A stretch of 64,000 nt of DNA from Clostridia bacterium (GTDB taxonomy: Bacteria; Bacillota; Clostridia; Peptostreptococcales; Anaerovoracaceae): positions 108,528 to 172,527 of the forward strand of contig CAJTER010000003.1 in assembly GCA_910575405.1 (NCBI GenBank), written 5' to 3'. Below the pieces are notes generated by a model. That model saw only the letters and a program-made list of their open reading frames with translations. It made no database searches and was not told where the DNA came from. Below are positions 8,606 through 16,381 of the stretch, one piece after another. Both the position numbers and the translations under genes were made by a program. The stretch's first letter is position 1. Every line of letters starts with the position of its first letter.

Positions 8606-8812
8606 ATGGAAACGAATATCAGAAAGAAGCGAAAAGCCTTTGTTATGGAACAGGACTGTGTCGCCTGCGGCTGCTGCATGAAAGTATGCCCTCTGGGCGC
8701 TATTAAAGTCCACAAAGGAATAATGGCAAAGGTCAATATGGAACAATGTGTAGGCTGCGGAAAGTGCGTCAAAGAATGTCCCGCATCCATCATTGAACTC
8801 AAGGAGGTGTAA
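8606..8812 (+). CDS. Small 2[4Fe-4S] ferredoxin-like protein
   Basis: A 68-aa protein with two classical cluster motifs, CVACGCCMKVCP (from Cys18) and CVGCGKCVKECP (from Cys48), so it should carry two [4Fe-4S] clusters and shuttle electrons in the cytoplasm. ATG 8606 follows AGGAGG. The gene starts a three-gene operon: only 2 bp separate it from the NapH-like membrane protein, which is the likely electron partner. A flavoprotein reductase follows. The N-terminus is more basic than in ordinary clostridial ferredoxins. Confidence 0.88.
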   Translation: METNIRKKRKAFVMEQDCVACGCCMKVCPLGAIKVHKGIMAKVNMEQCVGCGKCVKECPASIIELKEV

Positions 8813-8814
8813 AT

Positions 8815-9432
8815 TTGAAAAAGCATTGGTATGATTATCTGTGGATCCTGACCCCTATTTACCTGAGCCTTGGATGCTTCAATATTCTCTTTGCCTGGCT
8901 CGGTTTGATCTTTTTCTTTGTTCCTTTAATTATCTCCATTGTTAAAGGAACAAAAGGGTACTGTAACCGCTACTGCGACAGAGGCCAGTTCTTTGCTCTT
9001 CTGGGCGGACGCTTTGGGCTATCCCGCAAAAAAGATGTTCCCAGATGGATGAAAAGCAAAGGTTTTCGCTACGGGTTTCTGATTTTCTTTTTTATTATGT
9101 TCTTTCAGATGCTCTGGACGACCTGGCTGGTATTTTCCGGCGCAGAAAGTTTAAGGCAGGCAGTGACACTTCTTTGGACCTTTAAGCTGCCCTGGCAGTG
9201 GGCTTATTCGGGAACTCTGATCCACCCTGGCGTTGCCCAGTTTGCCTTCGGCTTTTACGGCGTCATGCTGACGTCTACGGTTCTCGGTCTTATCACCATG
9301 ATTCTGTTCAAGCCTCGCAGCTGGTGTGTTTACTGCCCCATGGGGACCATGACCCAATTGATCTGTAAGGCAAAAAACGGTAAAAGTGATCCTGATACAC
9401 AAAAAAATTACAGCAGAAAGGTGGAATCTTAA
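8815..9432 (+). CDS. NapH/NosR-type membrane Fe-S protein
   Basis: A 205-aa membrane protein with four to five TM helices (around residues 8-25, 28-45, 82-105, 130-175). It has paired cysteine motifs facing the same side: YCNRYCDRG near residue 50 and CVYCPMGTM near residue 182. These are the reduced CxxxC(P) signatures of the NapH/NosR/polyferredoxin membrane family (family knowledge). The start is TTG 8815 with an ideal AAGGAGGTG. It probably moves electrons between quinone or a membrane donor and the ferredoxin encoded upstream. The physiological acceptor is unknown. The next gene starts 1 bp after its stop. Confidence 0.75.
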   Translation: MKKHWYDYLWILTPIYLSLGCFNILFAWLGLIFFFVPLIISIVKGTKGYCNRYCDRGQFFALLGGRFGLSRKKDVPRWMKSKGFRYGFLIFFFIMFFQMLWTTWLVFSGAESLRQAVTLLWTFKLPWQWAYSGTLIHPGVAQFAFGFYGVMLTSTVLGLITMILFKPRSWCVYCPMGTMTQLICKAKNGKSDPDTQKNYSRKVES

Positions 9433-9433
9433 T

Positions 9434-11125
9434 ATGAAAATTGTAATCGTAGGCGGTGTAGCAGGCGGAGCCACTGCAGCTGCCAGAATCCGCAGATTGG
9501 ATGAACAGGCAGAAATCACAGTATTTGAACGTTCCGGATATATCTCCTACGCAAACTGCGGGCTGCCTTACTACATCGGCGGCGTCATCGCGGAGCCGGA
9601 AGCGCTCACCCTTCAAACACCGGAAAGCTTTTTTTCCCGCTTTCGCATTAATATGAAGGTACACCATGAAGTAACGGCCATTCATCCTGAGGAAAAGATG
9701 GTTTCCGTCAAAAATCTAAGCACCGGTGAAACCTTTGATGAGAGCTATGATAAGTTTCTTCTCTCCCCAGGGGCAAAACCTGTGAAACCCAGGCTTTCAG
9801 GTGCTGACCTGGATGCGGTTTTTACCCTCCGTACAGTAGAAGATACCTTTCGGATCAAGGAATATATAAGGAAGGAGCAACCTAAATCCGCTGTGCTGGC
9901 AGGAGGCGGCTTTATCAGTCTTGAGCTTGCAGAAAATCTGCGGGAGCTGGGTATGGAAGTCACCATCGTCCAGCGGCCCCGGCAGCTCATGAAGCCTTTT
10001 GATCCGGATATGGCAGCTTTCATTCATGGAACCATGCGTCAGCATGGCATCAGGCTGGTTTTGGGGCATACGGTGGAAGGATTTCAGGAAAAGAATGGCG
10101 GTATCGATATTTTGCTAAAGGATGAGCCTCCGCTTCATGCGGATATGGTAGTAATGGCCATCGGTGTTACACCGGATACCCATCTGGCCAAAGAAGCAGG
10201 TCTGGATCTGGGAATTAAAGGAAGCATCGTAGTAAACGAACGGATGGAAACCTCAGCCCCGGATATTTATGCGGCAGGCGATGCTGTACAGGTGAAACAC
10301 TACGTTTCTGGACAGGATACACTCATCTCTCTGGCAGGCCCGGCCAACAGACAGGGACGTATCGCAGCCGACAATATCTGCGGTGGTGACAGCCGATATC
10401 CCGGCTCACAGGGCAGCTGTGTCATCAAAGTATTTGATATGACTGCAGCCGCCACTGGCCTTAATGAAACCAACGCCAAAGCGGCAGGAATTGCGGCAGA
10501 TAAGGTAATCCTTTCCCCTATGAGCCATGCGGGCTATTATCCCGGCGGTCAGCTGATGACGATGAAAGTCGTCTATGAGAAGGAGACGTATCGTCTGCTG
10601 GGCGCGCAGATTGTTGGCTATGAAGGTGTAGATAAACGAATTGATGTTTTGGCTACTGCCATCCATGCAAAACTGACCGCAATCCAGTTAAAGGAGCTGG
10701 ATCTGGCCTATGCACCGCCCTATTCCTCCGCCAAAGACCCGGTCAACATGGCAGGGTTCATGATCGATAATATCGAAAAAGGAATCCTCAGGCAGTGGTT
10801 CCTGGAGGATCTGGAACGCCTGCCCGCAGATGGCAGTGTAACACTGCTGGATGTCAGAACGCCAGAGGAGTACAGCCTTGGCCACATCAATGGTTTCCAA
10901 AATATTCCTGTGGATGAACTTCGTCAGCGGCTCGGTGAAATTGAAAAAGAAAAGCCGGTATATATCATCTGCCAGAGCGGCCTTCGCAGCTATCTCGCTG
11001 CCCGCATTCTCACCGGAGAGGGTTATGATACCTACAACTTCTCCGGAGGGTTCCGCTTTTATGATGCAGTCACGCATGAGATGAGTCTCGTCGAAGCGGC
11101 TGCTCCCTGCGGTATGGATCTCTAA
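9434..11125 (+). CDS. cdr: CoA-disulfide reductase fused to rhodanese (CoADR-RHD)
   Basis: A 563-aa two-domain flavoprotein. Residues 1-~445 form an FAD/NAD(P)H pyridine-nucleotide disulfide reductase: dinucleotide motif VGGVAGGATAAAR at the N-terminus, active Cys42 in YANCGLPYYIGG, and FAD motif DIYAAGDA. Residues ~460-563 are a rhodanese domain with catalytic Cys513 (IICQSGLRS). Family members reduce CoA disulfides, CoA persulfide, polysulfide or NADH-dependent oxygen. The fusion supports persulfide chemistry. ATG 9434 follows GAAAGGTGG. It is the last gene of the ferredoxin/NapH-like operon, which suggests redox or sulfane-sulfur handling. A bidirectional terminator follows. Confidence 0.9.
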   Translation: MKIVIVGGVAGGATAAARIRRLDEQAEITVFERSGYISYANCGLPYYIGGVIAEPEALTLQTPESFFSRFRINMKVHHEVTAIHPEEKMVSVKNLSTGETFDESYDKFLLSPGAKPVKPRLSGADLDAVFTLRTVEDTFRIKEYIRKEQPKSAVLAGGGFISLELAENLRELGMEVTIVQRPRQLMKPFDPDMAAFIHGTMRQHGIRLVLGHTVEGFQEKNGGIDILLKDEPPLHADMVVMAIGVTPDTHLAKEAGLDLGIKGSIVVNERMETSAPDIYAAGDAVQVKHYVSGQDTLISLAGPANRQGRIAADNICGGDSRYPGSQGSCVIKVFDMTAAATGLNETNAKAAGIAADKVILSPMSHAGYYPGGQLMTMKVVYEKETYRLLGAQIVGYEGVDKRIDVLATAIHAKLTAIQLKELDLAYAPPYSSAKDPVNMAGFMIDNIEKGILRQWFLEDLERLPADGSVTLLDVRTPEEYSLGHINGFQNIPVDELRQRLGEIEKEKPVYIICQSGLRSYLAARILTGEGYDTYNFSGGFRFYDAVTHEMSLVEAAAPCGMDL

Positions 11126-11133
11126 AGATAAGA

Positions 11134-11175
11134 CACCTTCCCCTATGTTCAAGCATATTGGGAAGGTGCATTTTT
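11134..11175. terminator. Bidirectional terminator between convergent genes
   Basis: CACCTTCCC (11134-11142) pairs with GGGAAGGTG (11160-11168), followed by CATTTTT. It serves the CoADR operon on the plus strand. The same hairpin lies directly after the stop of the convergent Crp/Fnr gene. Confidence 0.85.
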
Positions 11176-11833
11176 AATCGTCCAGCAGCGCTTCCAGCTT
11201 CTTTTTATGGATCACTTCAATCTTTCCCCTGCTTAGATTTACCATTCCTTCGCTCTGAAAATAACGGAGCATCCGGGTCACAACCTCCCTGTGCGTGCCC
11301 AGATGATTGGCAATGGTTTCATGGGTAATCCTCAGCTGGCTGCTGCCTTCCAGATCCGTCTCTTCCGTCAGAAAAGCGGCAATCCGCTTATCCATGCTCT
11401 TCCAGAGGATCTGTTCCATTAGCCACATGACCTCAGAAAAACGGCTTGCTATGACCTCGTTTGTATAATTGGCAGCTGCCGCAGATTCCTCCATAATCTG
11501 TTTGTAAACCTCCGATGGAATGACCCAAAACTCCGTGTCCTTCTCAGCCTCGATCTGGATCTCAAACTGAATGGAACGCATAATGCAGGAGGCAGAAAAC
11601 AGGCACAAGTCCATGGAAAACAGGCGATAAAGGCTGATTTCCCGGCCCTCGTCGGAAAGAATGTAGGCTCTGAGCTGCCCGGACTTTACCAGGAACAGAC
11701 CGGCACAGTCCGCACTGCCGCCATGGATCATCACACCTTTTTTCACACTTCGATGGATGATACTTTCTGAAATTTTATCCTGCTGAGCAGGCGTCAGTTT
11801 GTCCCATATAGGAAAAATTTCTGTAAATTCCAT
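11174..11833 (-). CDS. Crp/Fnr-family transcriptional regulator
   Basis: A 219-aa regulator with an N-terminal cyclic-nucleotide-binding-like beta-barrel, a long dimerisation helix and a C-terminal winged helix. The recognition segment LGTHREVVTRML keeps the R-E-x3-R pattern that in Crp reads TGTGA. There is no N-terminal four-cysteine Fnr cluster; the single cysteines CAGL, CLFS and CIMR could sense redox or haem, but this is not established. ATG 11833 follows AGGAGG. It is convergent with the ferredoxin-NapH-CoADR operon, whose promoter carries a TGTGA/TCACA palindrome, so local control of that operon is likely. Confidence 0.88.
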   Translation of the reverse strand: MEFTEIFPIWDKLTPAQQDKISESIIHRSVKKGVMIHGGSADCAGLFLVKSGQLRAYILSDEGREISLYRLFSMDLCLFSASCIMRSIQFEIQIEAEKDTEFWVIPSEVYKQIMEESAAAANYTNEVIASRFSEVMWLMEQILWKSMDKRIAAFLTEETDLEGSSQLRITHETIANHLGTHREVVTRMLRYFQSEGMVNLSRGKIEVIHKKKLEALLDD

Positions 11834-11894
11834 GTCTTATCGTCCTCCTCAAATCAGCATCCTGTTCCTTTCCAAAGCAAACCCACAGCAGCAT

Positions 11895-13078
11895 TTACGA
11901 TTTCTTCCGAATCAGACAGCGTTTTTTAAAAAAAGCGATGCCGTAGCAAATGACCTGCGCATAATCCTCTTCCAATTCTTCTGCATACATTTTCTCGTCA
12001 ATCTGGCCGATTGCTCTGCTGCAGTCTTTATCCAGATTTGCTTTGAGCTTTGCATATTTAACCTCAAAGACAGCCGCTCGATCTCCCGCGTAATCCTTGA
12101 CAACAATATCGCTGCGCCCCTCTCCGTGCTCCCCGTTTGACTCCACCACATAGCCTGCCCCGGCAAACAGACCTGCGAAAAAGGCGTGATAAAAATCTTC
12201 CCGGTAATCGTGATAGCTGATAGTTTTTCGAAGCAGCTTTGTCATCTCCTCAGTTGCTGTTTCTGCATCGCCGTTCCATATGGCTGCAAACAAAGCGTTT
12301 CTATCCGCCTGCCGCGCGCTATCTTCGAACCATGTCCGGATAGTCGTTTCAAAGCTCTCCCTCACTTCCAGATTAGGGATCTTCAGCGTAAAACAGCCGT
12401 CATGCAGCGGAGCGCCACTGGATTCTGTCTCCGCCCCGGTCAAATAGCCCGTCAGGTAAAGGATGCTCCAAAGGTTTTCTTCAGAGGAATTCAGATAATC
12501 ATAAGTCAAATCCTCTTTTATGTTCTGAACAATACTTCCCCCTGATAATAGGGTTTCCATCTTTTGTGTAATCGTCTCTCCCGAAAAGTCCAGAAAGGTG
12601 CGGATAATGGCATTATCGCTGGAGTTTTTCCAATAGCCCATAGGTTTTGCCCCAGGATCCAGCAGCAGCCTGCTCACATGATTCACCACATCCCACGGGC
12701 AGTAAACCTCGAACCTGCCGAACCGGTAGCCATCATACCACTCTTTGGTCTCCGCAGCATGGCCGGCCAGATCCGTTTCCTGCAGCAGATGATCCACCTC
12801 GGGCTGTGTAAAACCAAAGAATTTGTCCAGCCTGGTATCAGAAGCCGTGTCTGACACGAAGTTATTTGCTCCCGTAAAAATACTCTCCTTTGCAATCCGC
12901 AGGCAGCCTGTAATAACCGCAAACTTTAGCGCATCGTTGTCCTTAATGACCTGCATGACCCCTTTGACTACATCCAGCATCTCGGAATAATAGCCCTTTT
13001 CACTTGCTTTGGCAAGAGGAACGTCATATTCATCAAGAAGCAGCACCACCGGTTTTCCGCTCTGCCCTTTGCATTTTA
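11895..13078 (-). pseudogene. AAA-ATPase-like/PD-(D/E)XK protein, N-terminally truncated
   Basis: About 395 codons match the C-terminal three quarters of the AAA-ATPase_like (PF09820) plus PDDEXK_9 family. They contain Walker B LLLDEYDVPL, the conserved FGFTQPEV segment and nuclease-like GRSDIVVKD plus VFEVKYAK near the C-terminus. Intact relatives are ~510-560 residues and start with a Walker A segment (RPRRFGKT type) that is absent here. Homology begins at GKPVVLLLDEYD, immediately next to the tail of an unrelated membrane protein, so a deletion fused two genes. With no P-loop it cannot be a working ATPase. The biological role of the family is uncertain. Confidence 0.75.
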
Positions 13079-13080
13079 TT

Positions 13081-13236
13081 TTACCATTGGAGCATCCCAA
13101 TGACAAGCGCTGCGACAAAGAATGCGCCGATTGCAGCCGCTCCAGTATGTGAGATCAAGCCATGTGCCGCCGTCTGGGAAGAAAAAACTGCCGTCTGCGT
13201 AAAGGCCGCTATGTTTTCCCGCCTACTGCCGATAAC
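13081..13236 (-). pseudogene. C-terminal tail of an unrecognised membrane protein
   Basis: Read on the minus strand this gives a segment ending ...HTGAAAIGAFFVAALVIGMLQW and a TAA stop at 13081-13083, which looks like a final TM helix. No start is visible. It abuts the truncated AAA-PD(D/E)XK gene, consistent with one deletion that removed the front of both reading frames. The family is not recognised. Confidence 0.35.
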
Positions 13237-13308
13237 AGGAATGTCGAGTTTTTATCCTTTCTTAATTTAAAGGATAAAAAAATTTGCATGATGAAGGGAG
13301 GTGAAACA

Positions 13309-13785
13309 ATGTCACTACAGATGAGGATGGGATCCATTCATGCACCAGCCATATCAAGGCAGCAGACTTTTTATCCAGGGCAGCGCCCAGGTATGGGGCA
13401 AAGGAGCGGCAGAGATGAGGTAAAGGGACTTCAGCTGAGACAGCAACAGCTGCAAAACACCATGCTCCTGATGAAAGCTTCCGGATCGGACAGCAGCAGT
13501 CTTCCCGAGGAAACGCAGAAAATCCTGGAACGCGAGATGGATAAGGTCAATCTTGAGCTGAAAGCCGCCAAGGCAGATGAAACGCGAATCAGCACATCGA
13601 ATGCTGCCGGGCTTTTGCATTTGCAAAAAAAAGAAAGCGCTACTGCATTACCTGCGGATCGCTTTCAAAGGCCGTGTAAGGATGTTTATGAAAAGGAAAA
13701 CGGCAGGCTGGATGCTCCCGGTATTTATAAAATAGAGGGAACTGAAAAAGGCTATGGGATTTCCTTTATTCCTTATAGCTCCTGA
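13309..13785 (+). CDS. Hypothetical coiled-coil protein
   Basis: A 158-aa soluble protein. ATG 13309 is preceded by an excellent GGGAGGTG, which decides this start over the longer open frame beginning at 13162. Residues ~1-40 are Gln/Gly/Arg-rich, ~42-90 form an amphipathic coiled coil (KGLQLRQQQLQNTMLLMKA ... LEREMDKVNLELKAAK), and the end has IYKIEGTEKGYGISF. The layout resembles FlxA-like small proteins, but I would not assign a function. The stop codon lies in the 5' arm of a long terminator hairpin. It is the only plus-strand gene between two minus-strand operons. Confidence 0.6.
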   Translation: MSLQMRMGSIHAPAISRQQTFYPGQRPGMGQRSGRDEVKGLQLRQQQLQNTMLLMKASGSDSSSLPEETQKILEREMDKVNLELKAAKADETRISTSNAAGLLHLQKKESATALPADRFQRPCKDVYEKENGRLDAPGIYKIEGTEKGYGISFIPYSS

Positions 13786-13833
13786 AGCAGGCAGCATGGC
13801 TGCTGCCTGCTTCAGGACGATATTTACTTTTTA
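13781..13833 (+). terminator. Long perfect hairpin at the stop codon
   Basis: A perfect 15-bp stem, CCTGAAGCAGGCAGC (13781-13795) and GCTGCCTGCTTCAGG (13802-13816), has a 6-nt loop, with a T-rich tract (TTTACTTTTT) ~10 nt further on. The TGA stop of the preceding gene is within the stem. It may also stop transcripts from the convergent operon. Confidence 0.7.
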
Positions 13834-13838
13834 TGCCC

Positions 13839-14423
13839 TCACCTTTGAAAGCTTACCCGATAAGCACCTGCCACCTGTTTGCAGGGGATGGCGGCAGCAC
13901 CTGCAGCTGAAAGCTCCTGTTTTTGGTAGACATTTTTTGGCTCTGATGCAAATAAAGGTACCGTCTTTCCTGTGCTGACACCGCATGCATCGCCCTCCGA
14001 AAAGCTCCAGGCAAACTGGCAGTCGCAGAATTCTTTATTTTCCAAGATCTCCTCGGGCGGCCGCAGCTCAGGCGTCCTGCCAAGGAAAAAGCAGCCGTTG
14101 TTATCCTTCTCCGCCGGGCAGCTCCCCTGGATATCCACCGGCCGGTATGTGATCTTCAAAAAAGGGGCTGTAAAGGTAACGTCTCTTCCTTCCCGCTCAA
14201 AGGAAAGCTCGTCTTTTTCACTGTCCCAGCAGGCGATATTCAGCCAGCCGCACTTTTTTCCGGACTGAACTGCTGTATTAAATTCCAGGTATGCCCTGTT
14301 TTCATCCTGTATTTCCGCATTGATGCGAAGAACCGGACGGAGGGATTCAAACCCTTCAGGCAGCAGAGCCCGGAGCCGATCCTGTTCTGCTTCGTATGCC
14401 ATTACAAATTGCTCAATTTTCAT
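13839..14423 (-). CDS. Conserved hypothetical protein, acetoacetate-decarboxylase-like
   Basis: A 194-aa soluble protein. The opening FVMAYEAEQDRLRALLPEGFESL and the conserved PVLRINAEI, then GSCPAEKDNNGCFFLGR, recall a clostridial family distantly related to acetoacetate decarboxylase (ADC-like fold). This is recognition by pattern, not a proven homology. ATG 14423 has AAAGGAG upstream. It is the third gene of a probable operon behind a TetR regulator and a ferredoxin-type aldo/keto reductase (33-bp gap), suggesting a role in the same inducible detoxification or carbonyl metabolism. Confidence 0.65.
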   Translation of the reverse strand: MKIEQFVMAYEAEQDRLRALLPEGFESLRPVLRINAEIQDENRAYLEFNTAVQSGKKCGWLNIACWDSEKDELSFEREGRDVTFTAPFLKITYRPVDIQGSCPAEKDNNGCFFLGRTPELRPPEEILENKEFCDCQFAWSFSEGDACGVSTGKTVPLFASEPKNVYQKQELSAAGAAAIPCKQVAGAYRVSFQR

Positions 14424-14456
14424 GGATGTTCTCCTTTTCTGGTGGGCGTTTTTCGC

Positions 14457-15578
14457 CTATTTCAAAAGCTGCTCACTTACCTCCGCCAGATGCTCCCGGA
14501 TAGCAATGTGCTGCGGACAGGCTTCTTCGCATTTTCCACATTTGATGCATTCGCTGGCCCGCTTTAGCCCGTGGCCTTCTACCAGCCAGTTTTCCTGACC
14601 TGCTGCCATGGTTTTATCTCCATAAAGGGTCAGGTAGTTCATTGCAGTGAAGGATCCGGAAATGCCGATATTCTCTGGGCAGACCTTCGCGCAGTAATTG
14701 CAGGTTGTGCAGGGAATCAGCGGGATACGCTTTAATTCCTCCTGCGCCTGCTTCAGGGTCTCTCTCTGCTTTTGGCTGAGACCTGTGAAGTCCTTCATAT
14801 AGGAGAGATTATCCTTCATCTGTTCCACTGAGCTCATACCCGACAGCACCGTAATAATTCCTTCCAGATCCGCGGCAAAGCGCACGCCCCAGGAGGCTGC
14901 GGAGGATTCCGGCTCTGCCTCTTTGAGGATCTTTACTACGGAGTCCGGCGGCGTTGCCAACATTCCTCCCTTTACCGGCTCCATGATGATGATGGGTTTG
15001 CCGTGCTTTCTGGCTGTTTCATAACAATCCCTTGACTGTACGGCAGGATTGTCCCAGTCCCCGTAATTGATCTGCAGCTGTACGAATTCCATTTCCGGAT
15101 GGGCAATCAGAATTTCATCCAGCTCTTTAGCAGTAGAATGGAAGGAAAATCCGATATGCTTGATGAGGCCTTCCGCTTTCTTTTCCTGTGCCCACTTCCA
15201 CATTTCATAATCGTCAAAATATTTGGTCCTGGCCTCCCCCAGATTATGAAGCAAATAAAAGTCAAAGTATCCGGCGCCCGTCTGCGCAAGAGATGTGTCA
15301 AACTGCGCATAAGCCTCTTCCTTTGTCTTGCAGTTGATCCAGGCCGCATTTTTGGTAGCCAGCTGATAGCGTTCCCGCGGATATCGCTCTACCAGAGCCT
15401 GCCGAATGGCATCCTCCGAACCTTCGTAAGCCCAGGCTGTATCAAAATAAGTAAACCCGGCTTCCAGAAAGAGATCCACCATTTCCTTTGTCTGTTCAAT
15501 ATCAATGGCCTTATCCTTCTGAGGCAGCCGCATCAGGCCGAATCCCAGTTTTTTTATATCTTCACCTAAATAACTCAT
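14457..15578 (-). CDS. Aldo/keto reductase with C-terminal 2[4Fe-4S] domain
   Basis: A 373-aa protein. Residues ~1-275 form the TIM-barrel aldo/keto reductase (DTAWAYEGSE with the catalytic Tyr; ATKNA with the Lys; a LHNLG motif). Residues ~285-373 carry two cluster motifs, CTTCNYCAKVCP and CIKCGKCEEACP. This type reduces carbonyl substrates and can take electrons from ferredoxin as well as NAD(P)H (family knowledge; substrate unknown). It starts 2 bp after the tetR stop, with AGGAGG overlapping the end of tetR, so it is translationally linked and probably controlled by that repressor. Confidence 0.92.
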   Translation of the reverse strand: MSYLGEDIKKLGFGLMRLPQKDKAIDIEQTKEMVDLFLEAGFTYFDTAWAYEGSEDAIRQALVERYPRERYQLATKNAAWINCKTKEEAYAQFDTSLAQTGAGYFDFYLLHNLGEARTKYFDDYEMWKWAQEKKAEGLIKHIGFSFHSTAKELDEILIAHPEMEFVQLQINYGDWDNPAVQSRDCYETARKHGKPIIIMEPVKGGMLATPPDSVVKILKEAEPESSAASWGVRFAADLEGIITVLSGMSSVEQMKDNLSYMKDFTGLSQKQRETLKQAQEELKRIPLIPCTTCNYCAKVCPENIGISGSFTAMNYLTLYGDKTMAAGQENWLVEGHGLKRASECIKCGKCEEACPQHIAIREHLAEVSEQLLK

Positions 15579-15579
15579 T

Positions 15580-16212
15580 TTACGTCCTCCTGCTTTCCTT
15601 TATATATTCCTTCAATAATTCGTTTAAATACCGGCTGCAAAATTCCTGTGTCCGCTCTTTCAGGCTGTAGCTTCCTCCGCTCATGCTCCAGCAGAGCATC
15701 TGCCCGTAAAGCATATCAACAAGTATTTCGGACAGCTCTTTTGCCGGAACATCTTCCTTCAGCAGACCCTTTTCCGCACCAAAGAGAATCAGCTCATGGA
15801 CAGATGCCAGATCCTGCCGCAGCTTTCCCTTATCGTACTGACTGTCCACCAGATCGGGGTTTACCGCATTTCTCACCCACTCCTGAGACAATCTGACGCT
15901 TCCCTGCTCAATATATCTGGAAAAGTGAACCATGTAGAAGGTCAACTTTCCAATAAAATTTCCCTCAAAGGCCTTTGCCTGATCGAGAATTTCTCCAAAC
16001 ATGCTTTTGCTGAGCTCAAATATGATATCCTCCTTGCGCTTAAAATATGTATAAAAGGTCCCCTTGGAGACCCCGGCCTCTTCCGTGATTTCCTCAATAG
16101 CCGTATTACAAAGCCCCTTTTGGCCGATCAGCTGTTTTCCTGCTCTTAAAAGCTTTTCTTTTGTTTCCATTGCCGCAAGCTGGCGGTTTGTCATCTTATC
16201 TGCTTCCTCCAT
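15580..16212 (-). CDS. TetR-family transcriptional regulator
   Basis: A ~210-aa regulator with the classic N-terminal helix-turn-helix (AIEEITEEAGVSKGTFYTYFKRKEDI) and a variable ligand-binding C-domain. The start is uncertain: ATG 16212 has AAGGAG 5 nt upstream, and ATG 16194 has GGAGG at longer spacing. The open frame to 16284 lacks a ribosome binding site and would run over the operator region. Twin TGAC-N5-GTCA sites lie 60-100 bp upstream, indicating autoregulation of the tetR-aldo/keto reductase operon. The ligand is not predictable. Confidence 0.9.
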   Translation of the reverse strand: MEEADKMTNRQLAAMETKEKLLRAGKQLIGQKGLCNTAIEEITEEAGVSKGTFYTYFKRKEDIIFELSKSMFGEILDQAKAFEGNFIGKLTFYMVHFSRYIEQGSVRLSQEWVRNAVNPDLVDSQYDKGKLRQDLASVHELILFGAEKGLLKEDVPAKELSEILVDMLYGQMLCWSMSGGSYSLKERTQEFCSRYLNELLKEYIKESRRT

Positions 16213-16271
16213 CTCCGCTCCTTCCATCAATAGTGTCGACTCTTTCCTCTTGCTGGTTCTTATCTTAACAC

Positions 16272-16310
16272 AAATGATGACCATAAGTCAATGACTTTAA
16301 GTCATCATTT
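16272..16310 (-). promoter_or_regulatory. Twin TetR-type operators
   Basis: Two tandem pseudopalindromes, TGACCATAAGTCA (16278-16290) and TGACTTTAAGTCA (16292-16304), both TGAC-N5-GTCA, have centres 14 bp apart. They sit inside a larger 10-bp perfect inverted repeat, AAATGATGAC (16272-16281) / GTCATCATTT (16301-16310). They lie directly in front of the tetR gene, so autorepression by two dimers is likely. Confidence 0.65.
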
Positions 16311-16381
16311 ATAAAATGCATAAAATGGTGCGAAATCCGGATTCTGGCTGATGTGGAAAATCCGGATCCCAAAGAAATCTG

